Below, piece after piece: positions 16,239 through 24,910 of a stretch of DNA of 64,000 bases (the first letter of the stretch is position 1; every line of letters starts with the position of its first letter). A program made the translations under genes and the position numbers. Origin of the DNA: Ochrobactrum sp. Marseille-Q0166 (lineage in GTDB: Bacteria; Pseudomonadota; Alphaproteobacteria; Rhizobiales; Rhizobiaceae); NCBI RefSeq assembly GCF_014397025.1, contig NZ_JACJUO010000001.1, positions 1,412,501-1,476,500 on the forward strand, read 5' to 3'. The notes under the pieces are model-generated. The model did no database searches. It saw nothing but the letters and a program-made list of their open reading frames with translations, and had not been told where the DNA came from.

Positions 16239-18713
16239 ATGCCATCGTTTTCTCCCGGCCTTGAAAGGGCGCTGCATCAGGCGCTTACCATCGCGAACGA
16301 GCGGCATCACGAATATGCGACGCTCGAACACCTTTTGCTTGCGCTGATCGACGATCAGGATGCGGGCGCAGTGATGCGCGCCTGTAACGTCGATCTCGAG
16401 CATCTCAAACGGATTGTGACCGATTATATAGATCGAGAGCTGGACAATCTGGTCACAGGCTATGACGAGGATTCAAAGCCGACGGCAGCTTTCCAGCGCG
16501 TGATTCAACGTGCCGTTATTCACGTCCAGTCTTCAAACCGCGAAGAAGTTACCGGCGCAAACGTGCTGGTTGCCATTTTCGCTGAGCGCGAAAGCCATGC
16601 TGCTTATTTCCTGCAGGAGCAGCAGATGACGCGCTACGATGCCGTCAATTATATCTCGCACGGTATTTCAAAGCGCACACAGGGCAGCGAAACGCGTACC
16701 CCACGTGGCGCTGAAAGCCCGACCGAAGACCGTAGCAGTGTAGAACAGGAAGAAGGTTCAAAGAAAAAGCAGGATGCTCTTACAGCCTATTGCGTCAATC
16801 TGAACGAGAAAGCCAAATCAGGTCGTATTGATCCACTGATTGGTCGGGATAGTGAGATCAGCCGTACAATTCAGGTGCTCTGCCGTCGCTCCAAGAACAA
16901 CCCGCTTTATGTGGGTGATCCGGGCGTTGGTAAAACCGCGATTGCCGAAGGTCTTGCAAAGCGTATCGTTGAAGGCGATGTGCCGGAAGCGCTTGCTGAT
17001 GCTACCATCTTCTCGCTCGACATGGGTACGCTGCTTGCTGGTACGCGCTATCGCGGCGATTTTGAAGAGCGATTGAAACAGGTTGTGAAAGAGCTCGAAG
17101 ACTATCCCGGTGCGGTGCTGTTCATCGATGAAATTCACACCGTCATCGGTGCCGGTGCCACTTCAGGCGGTGCGATGGATGCATCAAACCTGTTGAAGCC
17201 AGCGCTTTCTTCGGGTGCAATCCGCTGCATTGGTTCAACGACATATAAAGAATATCGTCAGTTCTTCGAGAAGGACCGCGCATTGGTGCGGCGTTTCCAG
17301 AAGATTGATGTCAATGAGCCATCGATCCCGGATGCGATTGAGATCATGAAGGGGCTAAAGCCGTATTTTGAAGACTTCCACAAGGTCAAATATACGGTTG
17401 ATGCCATCAAGTCGGCCGTTGAGCTTTCTGCACGCTATATCTCCGACCGCAAGTTGCCCGACAAAGCCATCGACGTGATCGATGAAACTGGTGCAAGCCA
17501 GATGCTTCTGCCAGAAAACAAGCGCAAGAAGACCATTGGTGTCAAGGAAATCGAAGCAACCATTGCCACCATGGCGCGGATACCGCCGAAATCTGTCTCA
17601 AAAGATGACGAGCAGGTGCTCGCACACCTCGAATCAGAATTGAAGCGTGTTGTCTATGGTCAGGATCTGGCGATTGAAGCGCTTTCCTCTGCGATCAAGC
17701 TTGCCCGTGCAGGTTTGCGGGAAGCAGACAAGCCAATCGGCTCCTATCTGTTCTCCGGCCCAACAGGTGTCGGTAAGACGGAAGTGGCCAAACAGCTTGC
17801 TTCTTCGCTTGGCGTCGAACTGCTTCGTTTCGACATGTCGGAATATATGGAGCGTCACACTGTATCGCGTTTGATCGGCGCACCTCCCGGCTATGTAGGT
17901 TTTGATCAGGGCGGCCTTCTGACCGATGGTGTCGATCAGCATCCGCATTGTGTGCTGTTGCTCGATGAAATCGAAAAGGCGCATCCAGATCTCTTCAACA
18001 TTCTGTTGCAGGTTATGGATCATGGCTCACTTACCGATCATAACGGCAAGAAGATCGATTTCCGCAACGTGATTTTGATCATGACCACCAATGCCGGTGC
18101 CGCTGATATGGCAAAGGCTGCGATTGGTTTCGGTTCGACACGGCGCGAAGGTGACGACATGGAAGCGATCAACCGGCTGTTCACGCCGGAATTCCGCAAC
18201 CGTCTCGACGCAATCGTTCCATTCGGCCCGCTGCCGGTTCCGGTCATCCATCAGGTCGTTCAGAAGTTCGTGCTGCAGCTCGAAGCACAGCTTGCAGAAC
18301 GTGGCGTGACATTCGAACTGACCGAGCCTGCTATCGCATGGCTTGCTGACAAGGGTTATGACGAGCGCATGGGTGCACGTCCGCTAGCGCGCGTCATTCA
18401 GGAACACATCAAGAAGCCATTGGCCAATGAAGTGCTGTTCGGCAAGCTCAAGCATGGCGGTACGGTTCGCGTCGATGTGACGACAAAGGATGATGGCAAG
18501 ACCGATCTTGCTCTTGAGACTGTTTCCGACAAGCCGGTTACTCCGAAGAAGGATATTCCGGCTGAAAAGAAGCAGCCCGTGCGCAAGAAGATAGCGCCGA
18601 AGAGGGCTGAAAAGGAAAAGGTTCTTGCTGGCAAGGATGAGGCCGCGCCAAAACCTGCCACCAAGGCTTCGACGGCGAAATCGTCGGTTCCTAAAGTGCC
18701 GCGTAAGAAATAA
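16239..18713 (+). CDS. clpA: ATP-dependent Clp protease ATP-binding subunit ClpA
   Basis: Hexameric AAA+ unfoldase that feeds substrates to ClpP. It has an N domain (about 1-150), D1 with Walker [14 protein letters not shown] and Walker [11 protein letters not shown], and D2 with [13 protein letters not shown] and [12 protein letters not shown]. At 824 residues it is roughly 65 longer than E. coli ClpA. The excess is a C-terminal tail of about 70 residues rich in Lys, Ala and Pro ([20 protein letters not shown] and on). It is translated just behind clpS and followed by a strong terminator. Confidence 0.95.
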   Translation: MPSFSPGLERALHQALTIANERHHEYATLEHLLLALIDDQDAGAVMRACNVDLEHLKRIVTDYIDRELDNLVTGYDEDSKPTAAFQRVIQRAVIHVQSSNREEVTGANVLVAIFAERESHAAYFLQEQQMTRYDAVNYISHGISKRTQGSETRTPRGAESPTEDRSSVEQEEGSKKKQDALTAYCVNLNEKAKSGRIDPLIGRDSEISRTIQVLCRRSKNNPLYVGDPGVGKTAIAEGLAKRIVEGDVPEALADATIFSLDMGTLLAGTRYRGDFEERLKQVVKELEDYPGAVLFIDEIHTVIGAGATSGGAMDASNLLKPALSSGAIRCIGSTTYKEYRQFFEKDRALVRRFQKIDVNEPSIPDAIEIMKGLKPYFEDFHKVKYTVDAIKSAVELSARYISDRKLPDKAIDVIDETGASQMLLPENKRKKTIGVKEIEATIATMARIPPKSVSKDDEQVLAHLESELKRVVYGQDLAIEALSSAIKLARAGLREADKPIGSYLFSGPTGVGKTEVAKQLASSLGVELLRFDMSEYMERHTVSRLIGAPPGYVGFDQGGLLTDGVDQHPHCVLLLDEIEKAHPDLFNILLQVMDHGSLTDHNGKKIDFRNVILIMTTNAGAADMAKAAIGFGSTRREGDDMEAINRLFTPEFRNRLDAIVPFGPLPVPVIHQVVQKFVLQLEAQLAERGVTFELTEPAIAWLADKGYDERMGARPLARVIQEHIKKPLANEVLFGKLKHGGTVRVDVTTKDDGKTDLALETVSDKPVTPKKDIPAEKKQPVRKKIAPKRAEKEKVLAGKDEAAPKPATKASTAKSSVPKVPRKK

Positions 18714-18720
18714 GAACTTA

Positions 18721-18750
18721 AAAAGGCCCTTCACATGAGGGCCTTTTTTA
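18721..18750 (+). terminator. Rho-independent terminator after clpA
   Basis: Stem AAAAGGCCCT paired with AGGGCCTTTT (18721-18730, 18738-18747) running into TT, eight bases after the clpA stop. Confidence 0.9.
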
Positions 18751-18757
18751 TTGACCG

Positions 18758-18798
18758 CATTTGCGGCTGAAAAACTGCTTCGCACTTTTGGCTTAAAT
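18758..18798 (+). repeat. Intergenic palindromic repeat, copy B (degenerate)
   Basis: Contains CTGCTTCGCACTTTTGGCTT, a decayed version of the element immediately downstream at 18819-18866. The terminal GCATT and a weak AAAT end are retained. Confidence 0.55.
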
Positions 18799-18818
18799 AC
18801 ATCTTCAGTTTTTAATAT

Positions 18819-18866
18819 GCATTATCCTGCGCAAAACCGCTTCGCACTTTTGCTGGAAATGCTTTA
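18819..18866 (+). repeat. Intergenic palindromic repeat, copy C (best preserved)
   Basis: Starts GCATTATCC and ends GGAAATGC, complementary ends that can pair, with the core AAAACCGCTTCGCACTTTTG. The same element occurs at 25884-25926 and, inverted and diverged, at 6612-6645. It ends 10 bases before the azlC ATG. Confidence 0.7.
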
Positions 18867-18875
18867 GTTTGAAGC

Positions 18876-19640
18876 ATGTCTTCGAGTCTTTCCCCCAGTT
18901 CAGACCAACAGTCAGCAGAGCAATCTGGCCATATTGGCTGGTTTTTCCGCGGTACGCGCCGAATAGTGAGTGTGCCTGCTATTTTGTTGATGAGTTCCTT
19001 TATTGGCTTTTCAGGACTAGCAATCGAAAGTGGCATAACAGTCGGACAAGCGGTGTTTATGACGCTGACCATCTGGGCTTTGCCCGCAAAGGTGGTGCTC
19101 ATTGGCGCGATCAGTGCCGGGGCATCCATTCCCGCAGCGGCCTTGGCTGTAGGATTGTCATCTGTTCGCCTAATGCCGATGGTGGTGGCGCTTTTACCGG
19201 AATTGAAAGGCCCAAAGACACGCAAGCTGACGCTTGCAGCCCTATGCCATTTTGTAGCGGTGACTGCTTGGGTCATGGCAATGGAAGAGCTGCGTAACGT
19301 GCCGCGCAATATGCGGACTAGTTATTTTGCGGGTATCGGCTCTGTTCTCGTCGGCACGAATGCGCTTGTGGTCGCTCTGGTTTACATGCTTTCCGCGTCA
19401 TTTCCGCCGGTGGTGTTTGCAGCGCTTTTCATGCTGACACCGATGTACTTTTTGACGTCGCTTTGGCGTTCGGCGCGTGAACGGGCCGGGCAAATTGCCA
19501 TGGTCTCCGGTATCGTCCTTTTCCCGATCTTCCACCAGTTTGCGCCCGGCTATGATCTACTTCTGACTGGTATTTTCGGCGGACTGATTTCATTCGCCTT
19601 TCACCGCTCGCGCAAGGCGAGCGAGGAGGCTCTGCAATGA
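18876..19640 (+). CDS. azlC: AzlC family branched-chain amino acid exporter subunit
   Basis: The large subunit of an AzlCD-type exporter for branched-chain amino acids in the inner membrane. The 254 residues hold about six or seven hydrophobic helices. The family block FIGFSGLAIESGITVGQAVF and ALAVGLSSVRLMPM with two polar residues between helices match AzlC. The N-terminus (about 30 residues) is polar and Ser/Gln-rich. It overlaps azlD by 4 bases (ATGA), so translation is coupled. The start follows a palindromic repeat, and no strong ribosome site is visible. The substrate is inferred from family. Confidence 0.86.
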   Translation: MSSSLSPSSDQQSAEQSGHIGWFFRGTRRIVSVPAILLMSSFIGFSGLAIESGITVGQAVFMTLTIWALPAKVVLIGAISAGASIPAAALAVGLSSVRLMPMVVALLPELKGPKTRKLTLAALCHFVAVTAWVMAMEELRNVPRNMRTSYFAGIGSVLVGTNALVVALVYMLSASFPPVVFAALFMLTPMYFLTSLWRSARERAGQIAMVSGIVLFPIFHQFAPGYDLLLTGIFGGLISFAFHRSRKASEEALQ

Positions 19641-19984
19641 ATTGGAACAGCTATTCCGATTGGTGGTGGCCGCTTGTATTTATCCTGCTTGCAGGTGCAC
19701 TTCCAACATACATATTCCGTGTCATGGGAGTGATTGTCGGTGGGCGGATACGCGAGGATTCAGAAGTTCTGGTGTTTGTGCGCTGTGTTGCGACGGCACT
19801 GGTTGCAGGCGTGATCGCACAGCTTATTCTGTATCCGAACGGGGAGCTCGCAAACTCCCCGATGTGGCTTCGTATTGGATCGGCAGCTGCCGGATTCATC
19901 GCTTATCTTATCGCGGGCAAGCGCTTGCTTGTCGGTATTATGGTGGCTGAAGCGCTGCTGATTGCCGGATTGTTGAGCTTATAA
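19637..19984 (+). CDS. azlD: AzlD family branched-chain amino acid exporter small subunit
   Basis: Partner of AzlC. The 115 residues are nearly all membrane, four helices, starting with WWWPLVFILLAGALPTYIFR, the usual AzlD opening, and including VFVRCVATALVAGVIAQLIL. It starts inside the azlC stop (ATGA) and ends 12 bases before the convergent HIT-family gene. No terminator stands out between them. Confidence 0.86.
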   Translation: MNWNSYSDWWWPLVFILLAGALPTYIFRVMGVIVGGRIREDSEVLVFVRCVATALVAGVIAQLILYPNGELANSPMWLRIGSAAAGFIAYLIAGKRLLVGIMVAEALLIAGLLSL

Positions 19985-19996
19985 AGACGATTCTTA

Positions 19997-20419
19997 TCAA
20001 AGTGCTGCGCGGATTTTCTCAGCATTTGCTGTAAGAACGGCAGCGTCTTCCATTTTTCCGGTATGAGGCTTCAGTTCTACACCTTCAAAACGCGGGATAA
20101 CGTGGAAGTGCAGATGGTAAACCGTCTGCCCTGCTGCCGATTCATTGAATTGAATGACAGTGACGCCATCCGCGTCAAAAGCCTTCTTCACGGCATTTGC
20201 GATCTTCTGCACGGCTTTGATAGCTTCCGCGAGCGTTTCCGGCTTTGCATCAAGGAGGTTGCGTGATGGCGCTTTTGGAACAATCAGCGTGTGGCCTGTT
20301 CCCTGCGGCATGACATCCATGAATGCCACAACATCATCCGTTTCATAAACGCGCGTTGACGGAATCTCGCCGCGCAGGATTTTTGCAAAGATGTTGTTGT
20401 CATCATAGGTAGCGGACAT
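19997..20419 (-). CDS. HIT family nucleotide-binding protein
   Basis: Histidine-triad protein of 140 residues, hydrolysing nucleoside phosphoramidates or related nucleotides in the cytoplasm. Motifs are NIFAKILRGEIPSTRVYETD at the N-terminus, TLIVPKAPSRNLLD, and the triad YHLHFHVIPRFEG with H-x-H-x-H. It is last in the four-gene minus-strand run RidA-GDPD-GNAT-HIT, 34 bases after the GNAT gene. Confidence 0.92.
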   Translation of the reverse strand: MSATYDDNNIFAKILRGEIPSTRVYETDDVVAFMDVMPQGTGHTLIVPKAPSRNLLDAKPETLAEAIKAVQKIANAVKKAFDADGVTVIQFNESAAGQTVYHLHFHVIPRFEGVELKPHTGKMEDAAVLTANAEKIRAAL

Positions 20420-20453
20420 GGTGTTCTCTCCAGTTCAGTCTCTTATTCGGTTG

Positions 20454-21647
20454 TTATCGTGATGCCTGCTTGAAAGGCGTGTGCTCTTTCAGTGCTTTGT
20501 GTATCTGATCGACTTCTCGTCGTTCACGTTCCAGATAGTCGCTGACAGCGTGACGGAAACCTTCATGCGAAATATAATGCGCGGAATGGGTTGTAACCGG
20601 CGCATAGCCACGCGCAAGCTTGTGCTCGCCCTGTGCACCTGCTTCCACAACCCGTAATTTGCGATCAATCGCGAAGTCTATCGCCTGATGGTAGCAAACC
20701 TCAAAATGGAGGTATGGGTGATCCTCAATGCAGCCCCAGTGACGTCCATAAAGTGTATCGCTACCGATGAAATTGATTGCACCGGCAATGTAACGGCCAT
20801 TACGTTTTGCCATGACCAGCAGGATATCCTGCGCCATTGTTTGGCCAATCAACGAGAAAAACTTCCGGTTGAGATAAGGGCGACCCCACTTGCGACTGCC
20901 TGTATCAATATAGAATTCAAAAAAGTCGTCCCATACGGATTCTGTCAGATCGCTACCGGTCAGCCAGTCGATTTCGATGCCTTCTAAAAGCGCTTCTCGA
21001 CGTTCTTTTTTGAGAGCTTTGCGTTTTCTCGACACTAGCTCATTTAGAAAATCATCATAATTAGAAAAACCATTGTTTATAAAATGAAATTGCTGATCTG
21101 TTCGATGCAGAAAACCAGCTGCTTCAAGCGATGAAATCTCGGTCTGGGGCGCGAATGTAACGTGCGCAGAAGAAGCGCCTGTCTGATCAGTGAGTTGCCG
21201 CAACCCCGCTGCGAGAGCAAACTGGATTGCTCCGGGTTCAAACTCCCGATTATGAAGCAGGCGCGGGCCGGTTGCGGGCGTAAACGGAACTGATGCCTGA
21301 AACTTGGGGTAGTAACGCCCGCCTGCGCGTTCGAAAGCATCTGCCCAGCCGTGGTCGAATACATATTCGCCCTGACTATGGCCTTTCAGGTAATTGGGTA
21401 TTGCCCCGATGAGGTAACCCTGGTCGTCTTCGAGGCGGAGATAGTGAGGTAACCAGCCAGCCTGTTGTGAGACCGAGCCTGAATGCTCCAACGCCAGAAG
21501 AAATGCGTGGGAAATAAACGGGTTATAATTGCCATCCTGCCGGGACGTTCCGGCAAGATGGTTCCATTCATCTTCTGAAAAGTCGCCAACGCTTTCAACG
21601 ATGCGAAGAGCGAAGCTTTGCTCAGTCTGCTTCTCGTCGTCATTCAT
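20454..21647 (-). CDS. GNAT-fold N-acetyltransferase of the COG3146/DUF482 group
   Basis: 397 residues, soluble, related to FemAB-like GNAT acyltransferases. Blocks include NPFISHAFLLALEHSGSV, ATGPRLL, VSRKRKALKKERREALLEGI (basic loop), DDFFEFYIDTGSRKWGRPYL and FEVCYHQAIDFAIDRKLRVVEAG followed by GEHKLARGYAP near the end. All are diagnostic for this group, sometimes annotated peptidogalycan biosynthesis protein although the substrate is unproven. It lies 14 bases downstream of the GDPD gene in the same operon. Confidence 0.85.
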   Translation of the reverse strand: MNDDEKQTEQSFALRIVESVGDFSEDEWNHLAGTSRQDGNYNPFISHAFLLALEHSGSVSQQAGWLPHYLRLEDDQGYLIGAIPNYLKGHSQGEYVFDHGWADAFERAGGRYYPKFQASVPFTPATGPRLLHNREFEPGAIQFALAAGLRQLTDQTGASSAHVTFAPQTEISSLEAAGFLHRTDQQFHFINNGFSNYDDFLNELVSRKRKALKKERREALLEGIEIDWLTGSDLTESVWDDFFEFYIDTGSRKWGRPYLNRKFFSLIGQTMAQDILLVMAKRNGRYIAGAINFIGSDTLYGRHWGCIEDHPYLHFEVCYHQAIDFAIDRKLRVVEAGAQGEHKLARGYAPVTTHSAHYISHEGFRHAVSDYLERERREVDQIHKALKEHTPFKQASR

Positions 21648-21661
21648 GGCGAAATGTCCTG

Positions 21662-22387
21662 TTAGGCGGCCAATGCGCGTGGATCGAAGCCTTCAAAAGT
21701 GATCTGATCCACGTTGAGATCGCTATGCTTTTTCATTTCCATATCTCGTACTGTCCAGCTGATGACAGGAAGGTCAAGCTTTTCACGCACGAAGCTGACG
21801 AACGGGTTCGGCAGGTGATGCACATTATAGGATACAAAGGAAATCTGATGCGCGAGCATTGCGAAGTGTGCTTCGAAAGCCTTTGTACGCGTGCCTTCCG
21901 CTGTCAACCCTGCCGGGATGCCGGGAGCGTCGCTTGCGAAGCGTCGAACCAGATGATGGTCGAAAGACATGATTGCAGCGTCGCCCTTATATGAAGCCAA
22001 TTCTTTTGCAACCGCCGCAACAAGACCGTCATCTCGGCCTTCAATACCCTTCAGTTCAATAACGACAGGTACGCGGCTGGCAACGAGGTCAAGCATCTGT
22101 TTGAGTGTTGGCGCGCGATCAGCAGTGCCACCAATATGAAGTTCGCTGGCTTCAGCGAGCGTCAGGTCGCTGATACGGCCTTCCCGCCCGGTGAGGCGCT
22201 TGAGGTCGTCATCATGAAACACGATAACACCGCCGTCTTTGGTCAAATGGACGTCGCATTCAATCGCAAAGCCAGCTTTTGCTGCTGCATCAAAGGCAGC
22301 GAGCGTGTTTTCCCAGCGCTCTTTATTGAGGTCGTGCAGGCCGCGATGCGCAATGGGTTGTTTTTTAAGCCATTCAGGAGATGACAT
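21662..22387 (-). CDS. Glycerophosphodiester phosphodiesterase
   Basis: Hydrolyses glycerophosphodiesters to glycerol 3-phosphate plus alcohol. The 241 residues form the GDPD TIM barrel: IAHRGLHDLNKERWENTLAAF (catalytic His-Arg), IECDVHLTKDGGVIVFHDDDLKRLTG (metal-binding Glu-Asp and second catalytic His), and VVIELKG. There is no signal peptide, so it is cytoplasmic like UgpQ. Its ATG overlaps the RidA stop by one base and the GNAT gene follows by 14 bases. Confidence 0.92.
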   Translation of the reverse strand: MSSPEWLKKQPIAHRGLHDLNKERWENTLAAFDAAAKAGFAIECDVHLTKDGGVIVFHDDDLKRLTGREGRISDLTLAEASELHIGGTADRAPTLKQMLDLVASRVPVVIELKGIEGRDDGLVAAVAKELASYKGDAAIMSFDHHLVRRFASDAPGIPAGLTAEGTRTKAFEAHFAMLAHQISFVSYNVHHLPNPFVSFVREKLDLPVISWTVRDMEMKKHSDLNVDQITFEGFDPRALAA

Positions 22388-22851
22388 TATGCAACCTCGA
22401 TGATTGCTTCGATTTCAACCGGTGCATTCAGCGGGAGGCTTGCAACGCCGACTGCAGCGCGTGCGTGCTTGCCAGCATCACCGAGGACTGCGACGAGGAG
22501 ATCGGAGGCGCCATTGGCGACCAGATGCTGTTCAACAAAATCGGCTGTGGACGATACAAATACTGTGATTTTTATGACCCGCTTGATACGGTTCAAATCG
22601 CCAAGAGCGGCCTTTGCCTGTGCAAGAACGTTAACGGCGCAGGCGCGTGCTGCGACCTGACCGTGGGCAACCGTCAGGGCATCGCCGATCTGACCTGTGT
22701 GAACGAGCTTGCCGTTTTCTAATGGAAGCTGGCCTGAAGTCAGAAGGAGAGAACCGGTTTGTGCGAACGGCACATAGTTTGCTGCGGGTGCTGCAGCTTC
22801 CGGTAAAGATATACCCAGATTTTTAAGGCGACTGTCGATGGTATCGGTCAT
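22387..22851 (-). CDS. RidA family reactive enamine/imine deaminase
   Basis: 154 residues of the RidA/YjgF/RutC family, which hydrolyses reactive enamines and imines such as 2-aminoacrylate. Motifs: LLLTSGQLPLENGKLVHTGQI, then INPAN-like RIKRVIKITVFVSSTADF and a final ARAAVGVASLPLNAPVEIEA, where Arg and the C-terminal Glu are conserved. It is longer at the N-terminus than E. coli RidA, typical of the larger subgroup. It leads a four-gene operon and overlaps GDPD by one base. Divergent from eipB. Confidence 0.9.
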   Translation of the reverse strand: MTDTIDSRLKNLGISLPEAAAPAANYVPFAQTGSLLLTSGQLPLENGKLVHTGQIGDALTVAHGQVAARACAVNVLAQAKAALGDLNRIKRVIKITVFVSSTADFVEQHLVANGASDLLVAVLGDAGKHARAAVGVASLPLNAPVEIEAIIEVA

Positions 22852-22994
22852 TCCATTAATCCCTGCTAACTTAATGCCTTGAGCTTCTCTTTCATCAAGA
22901 GAATCGGTGAAACTTTTGGGGAGGGTGCGTTTTTTGCCTCGCTTCCGCCACGAGTTTTTTTATCATGCTGCTCAACATATCGGGAGATTCATTT

Positions 22995-23825
22995 ATGCGC
23001 TTTTTGACAATGGCATTTGCGGCATCCGGAGCAGCTATTTGCATATGGAGCGGCATTGCCAACGCTTCATCGACGGTAACTTTGGTTCCGCATCGCGCCG
23101 TTTATGATCTCACGCTCGATCGTTCTGATGAAAAATCCGGTATCAGTGGACTCACAGGTCGTATGGTTTATGAGTTTAATGGATCAGCCTGTGAAGGCTA
23201 TACGACGAATTTCCGTTTTGTCACGCGCATTGATATGGATGAGCAACCGCAACGCGTGACCGATCAGCAGACAACAACCTTTGAAAGCGGCAACGGGAAG
23301 GATTTCCGTTTCGTCAACAAAACCTTCGTTGACAAAGAACTCGTCAAGGAAGTTCGTGGCGATGCCAAGGTTGAAGATGGCAAGACGGTTGTTGCGCTGA
23401 CAAAGCCAAAGGAAAACAAACTCGACCTTAAGGCGACGCAGTTTCCAACGACGCATATGGAAGAGCTGATCGCAAAAGCGGCAGCTGGTGAAAAGTTCTA
23501 TCAGACTTCTCTTTATGATGCTTCGGAAGATGCCGACCGTATTGTTTCGACCACGGTTGTTGTTGGCAAGGAACAGGAAGCCAGGGACGACGAAACTAAA
23601 GCCATGGGCAAGTTCATGAAAGACAATGTCTGGCCTGTGACGATTTCCTATTTTGATGATACGCAAAAGCAGGACGGACTTCCGATCTATCGCATTAACT
23701 TCAAGCTTTACAAAAACGGAATAACACGCGATCTGACAATGGATTATGGTGATTTCTCCATGCGCGGTAAGCTCGTCAAGCTTGATGTTTATGACGAAAA
23801 AGCACCCAAAGCAGATTGCAAATAG
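22995..23825 (+). CDS. eipB: Cell envelope integrity protein EipB (DUF1849), periplasmic
   Basis: Periplasmic beta-spiral protein needed for envelope integrity in Brucella. The 276 residues open with a signal peptide (MRFLTMAFAASGAAICIWSG, cleavage near ANAS) and show the DUF1849 blocks VPHRAVYDLTLDRSD, GRMVYEFNGSACEGYTTNFR and MDYGDFSMRGKLVKLDVYDE. Two mature cysteines, in SACEGY and at the very C-terminus (ADCK), correspond to the pair forming the family's disulfide. ATG at 22995 is chosen because it begins the signal peptide; an in-frame ATG at 22965 adds 10 residues before it. It appears to be monocistronic. Confidence 0.9.
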   Translation: MRFLTMAFAASGAAICIWSGIANASSTVTLVPHRAVYDLTLDRSDEKSGISGLTGRMVYEFNGSACEGYTTNFRFVTRIDMDEQPQRVTDQQTTTFESGNGKDFRFVNKTFVDKELVKEVRGDAKVEDGKTVVALTKPKENKLDLKATQFPTTHMEELIAKAAAGEKFYQTSLYDASEDADRIVSTTVVVGKEQEARDDETKAMGKFMKDNVWPVTISYFDDTQKQDGLPIYRINFKLYKNGITRDLTMDYGDFSMRGKLVKLDVYDEKAPKADCK

Positions 23826-23925
23826 GTCATTTACCACAGCCTTCGGCGTTATAATTGTCCGAAGGCTTGCATTTGTCAGCGCGTTGGTTTAACAGCGCGC
23901 CTATTCCACACACGGGATTGGGCTT

Positions 23926-23977
23926 TTGCAGGGAGAAATCCTGCCTCAGCCTCCGGTGGCGAGAAATCGCCTCAGCC
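23926..23977 (+). promoter_or_regulatory. Structured rpsB leader: two tandem GAAA-loop hairpins
   Basis: Direct repeats at 23933-23951 and 23961-23977 share GAGAAATC and GCCTCAGCC. Each folds into a hairpin closed by a GAAA tetraloop (GCAGG...CCTGC at 23928-23945; GGCGA-GAAA-TCGCC at 23958-23971), ending about 30 bases before rpsB. This looks like a cis-regulatory RNA, possibly bound by S2. The pairing is seen in sequence; the role is inferred. Confidence 0.5.
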
Positions 23978-24009
23978 CGTGGAGGTTCAACCGGAAAAGG
24001 AAAATACAG

Positions 24010-24780
24010 ATGGCATTGCCTGAATTCAGCATGCGTCAGCTTCTGGAAGCTGGTGTTCACTTCGGCCACCAGACCCACCGCTGGAACCCAAAGATGGCTC
24101 CTTACATCTATGGCGACCGCAACAATATCCATATCCTCGATCTGTCCCAGACCGTTCCTCTTTTGCACAACGCGCTGAAGGTCGTTTCTGACACCGTTGC
24201 TCGCGGCGGTCGTGTTCTGTTCGTTGGTACGAAGCGTCAGGCTTCGGACATCATCGCTGACGCAGCAGCTCGCTCGGCTCAGTATTATGTCAATGCACGC
24301 TGGCTCGGCGGCATGATGACCAACTGGAAGACAATCTCGAACTCGATCCAGCGTCTGCGCAAGCTCGACGAAATTCTGGCTGGCGACGCTCAGGGTTACT
24401 CGAAGAAAGAACGTCTGAACCTCGAACGCGAACGCGAAAAACTGGACCGTGCTCTCGGTGGTATCAAGGACATGGGTTCGGTTCCTGACCTGATGTTCAT
24501 CGTTGATACCAACAAGGAAGCAATTGCTATCCAGGAAGCCAAGCGTCTGGGCATTCCAGTTGTTGCTATCATCGATTCGAACTGTAACCCGGATCAGATC
24601 GACTACCCAATTCCGGGTAACGACGATGCTGCACGCGCTATTTCGCTTTATTGCGACCTGGTTGCTCGCGCTGCTCTTGATGGTATCGCTCGTCAGCAGG
24701 GTGCTCTCGGCATTGATATTGGTGCGCAGGCTGAAGCTCCTATCGAGCCAGCTCTCGAAGCTCCAGCTGAAGGCGCGTAA
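24010..24780 (+). CDS. rpsB: 30S ribosomal protein S2
   Basis: Component of the small ribosomal subunit, 256 residues. Diagnostic blocks: [20 protein letters not shown] at the N-terminus, [32 protein letters not shown] and [12 protein letters not shown] with [23 protein letters not shown] at 24010 is fixed by the conserved N-terminus and AAGGA upstream; in-frame ATGs further 5' would translate the structured leader. The rpsB-tsf pair is the universal arrangement, and both genes show the strongly biased codons of highly expressed genes. Confidence 0.97.
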   Translation: MALPEFSMRQLLEAGVHFGHQTHRWNPKMAPYIYGDRNNIHILDLSQTVPLLHNALKVVSDTVARGGRVLFVGTKRQASDIIADAAARSAQYYVNARWLGGMMTNWKTISNSIQRLRKLDEILAGDAQGYSKKERLNLEREREKLDRALGGIKDMGSVPDLMFIVDTNKEAIAIQEAKRLGIPVVAIIDSNCNPDQIDYPIPGNDDAARAISLYCDLVARAALDGIARQQGALGIDIGAQAEAPIEPALEAPAEGA

Positions 24781-24798
24781 TCAGCGCTCGTGATTTTC

Positions 24799-24886
24799 AT
24801 CCATCCGTTACATGACGGGTGGATAACTTCATTCGTTCCGATGCAATAAGCGTCGGTTAAAAGTTGGCACACCCATCCGGTGTGCC
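24799..24886 (+). promoter_or_regulatory. Two hairpins in the rpsB-tsf spacer
   Basis: First hairpin: ATCCATCCGT (24799-24808) with ACGGGTGGAT (24815-24824), one wobble. Second: GGCACACC (24866-24873) with GGTGTGCC (24879-24886), perfect, followed by TTCGC rather than a T-run, 24 bases before tsf. They could set the rpsB:tsf ratio by attenuation or RNA processing. Confidence 0.5.
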
Positions 24887-24910
24887 TTCGCTTTCGTGAA
24901 AGGCGACACA

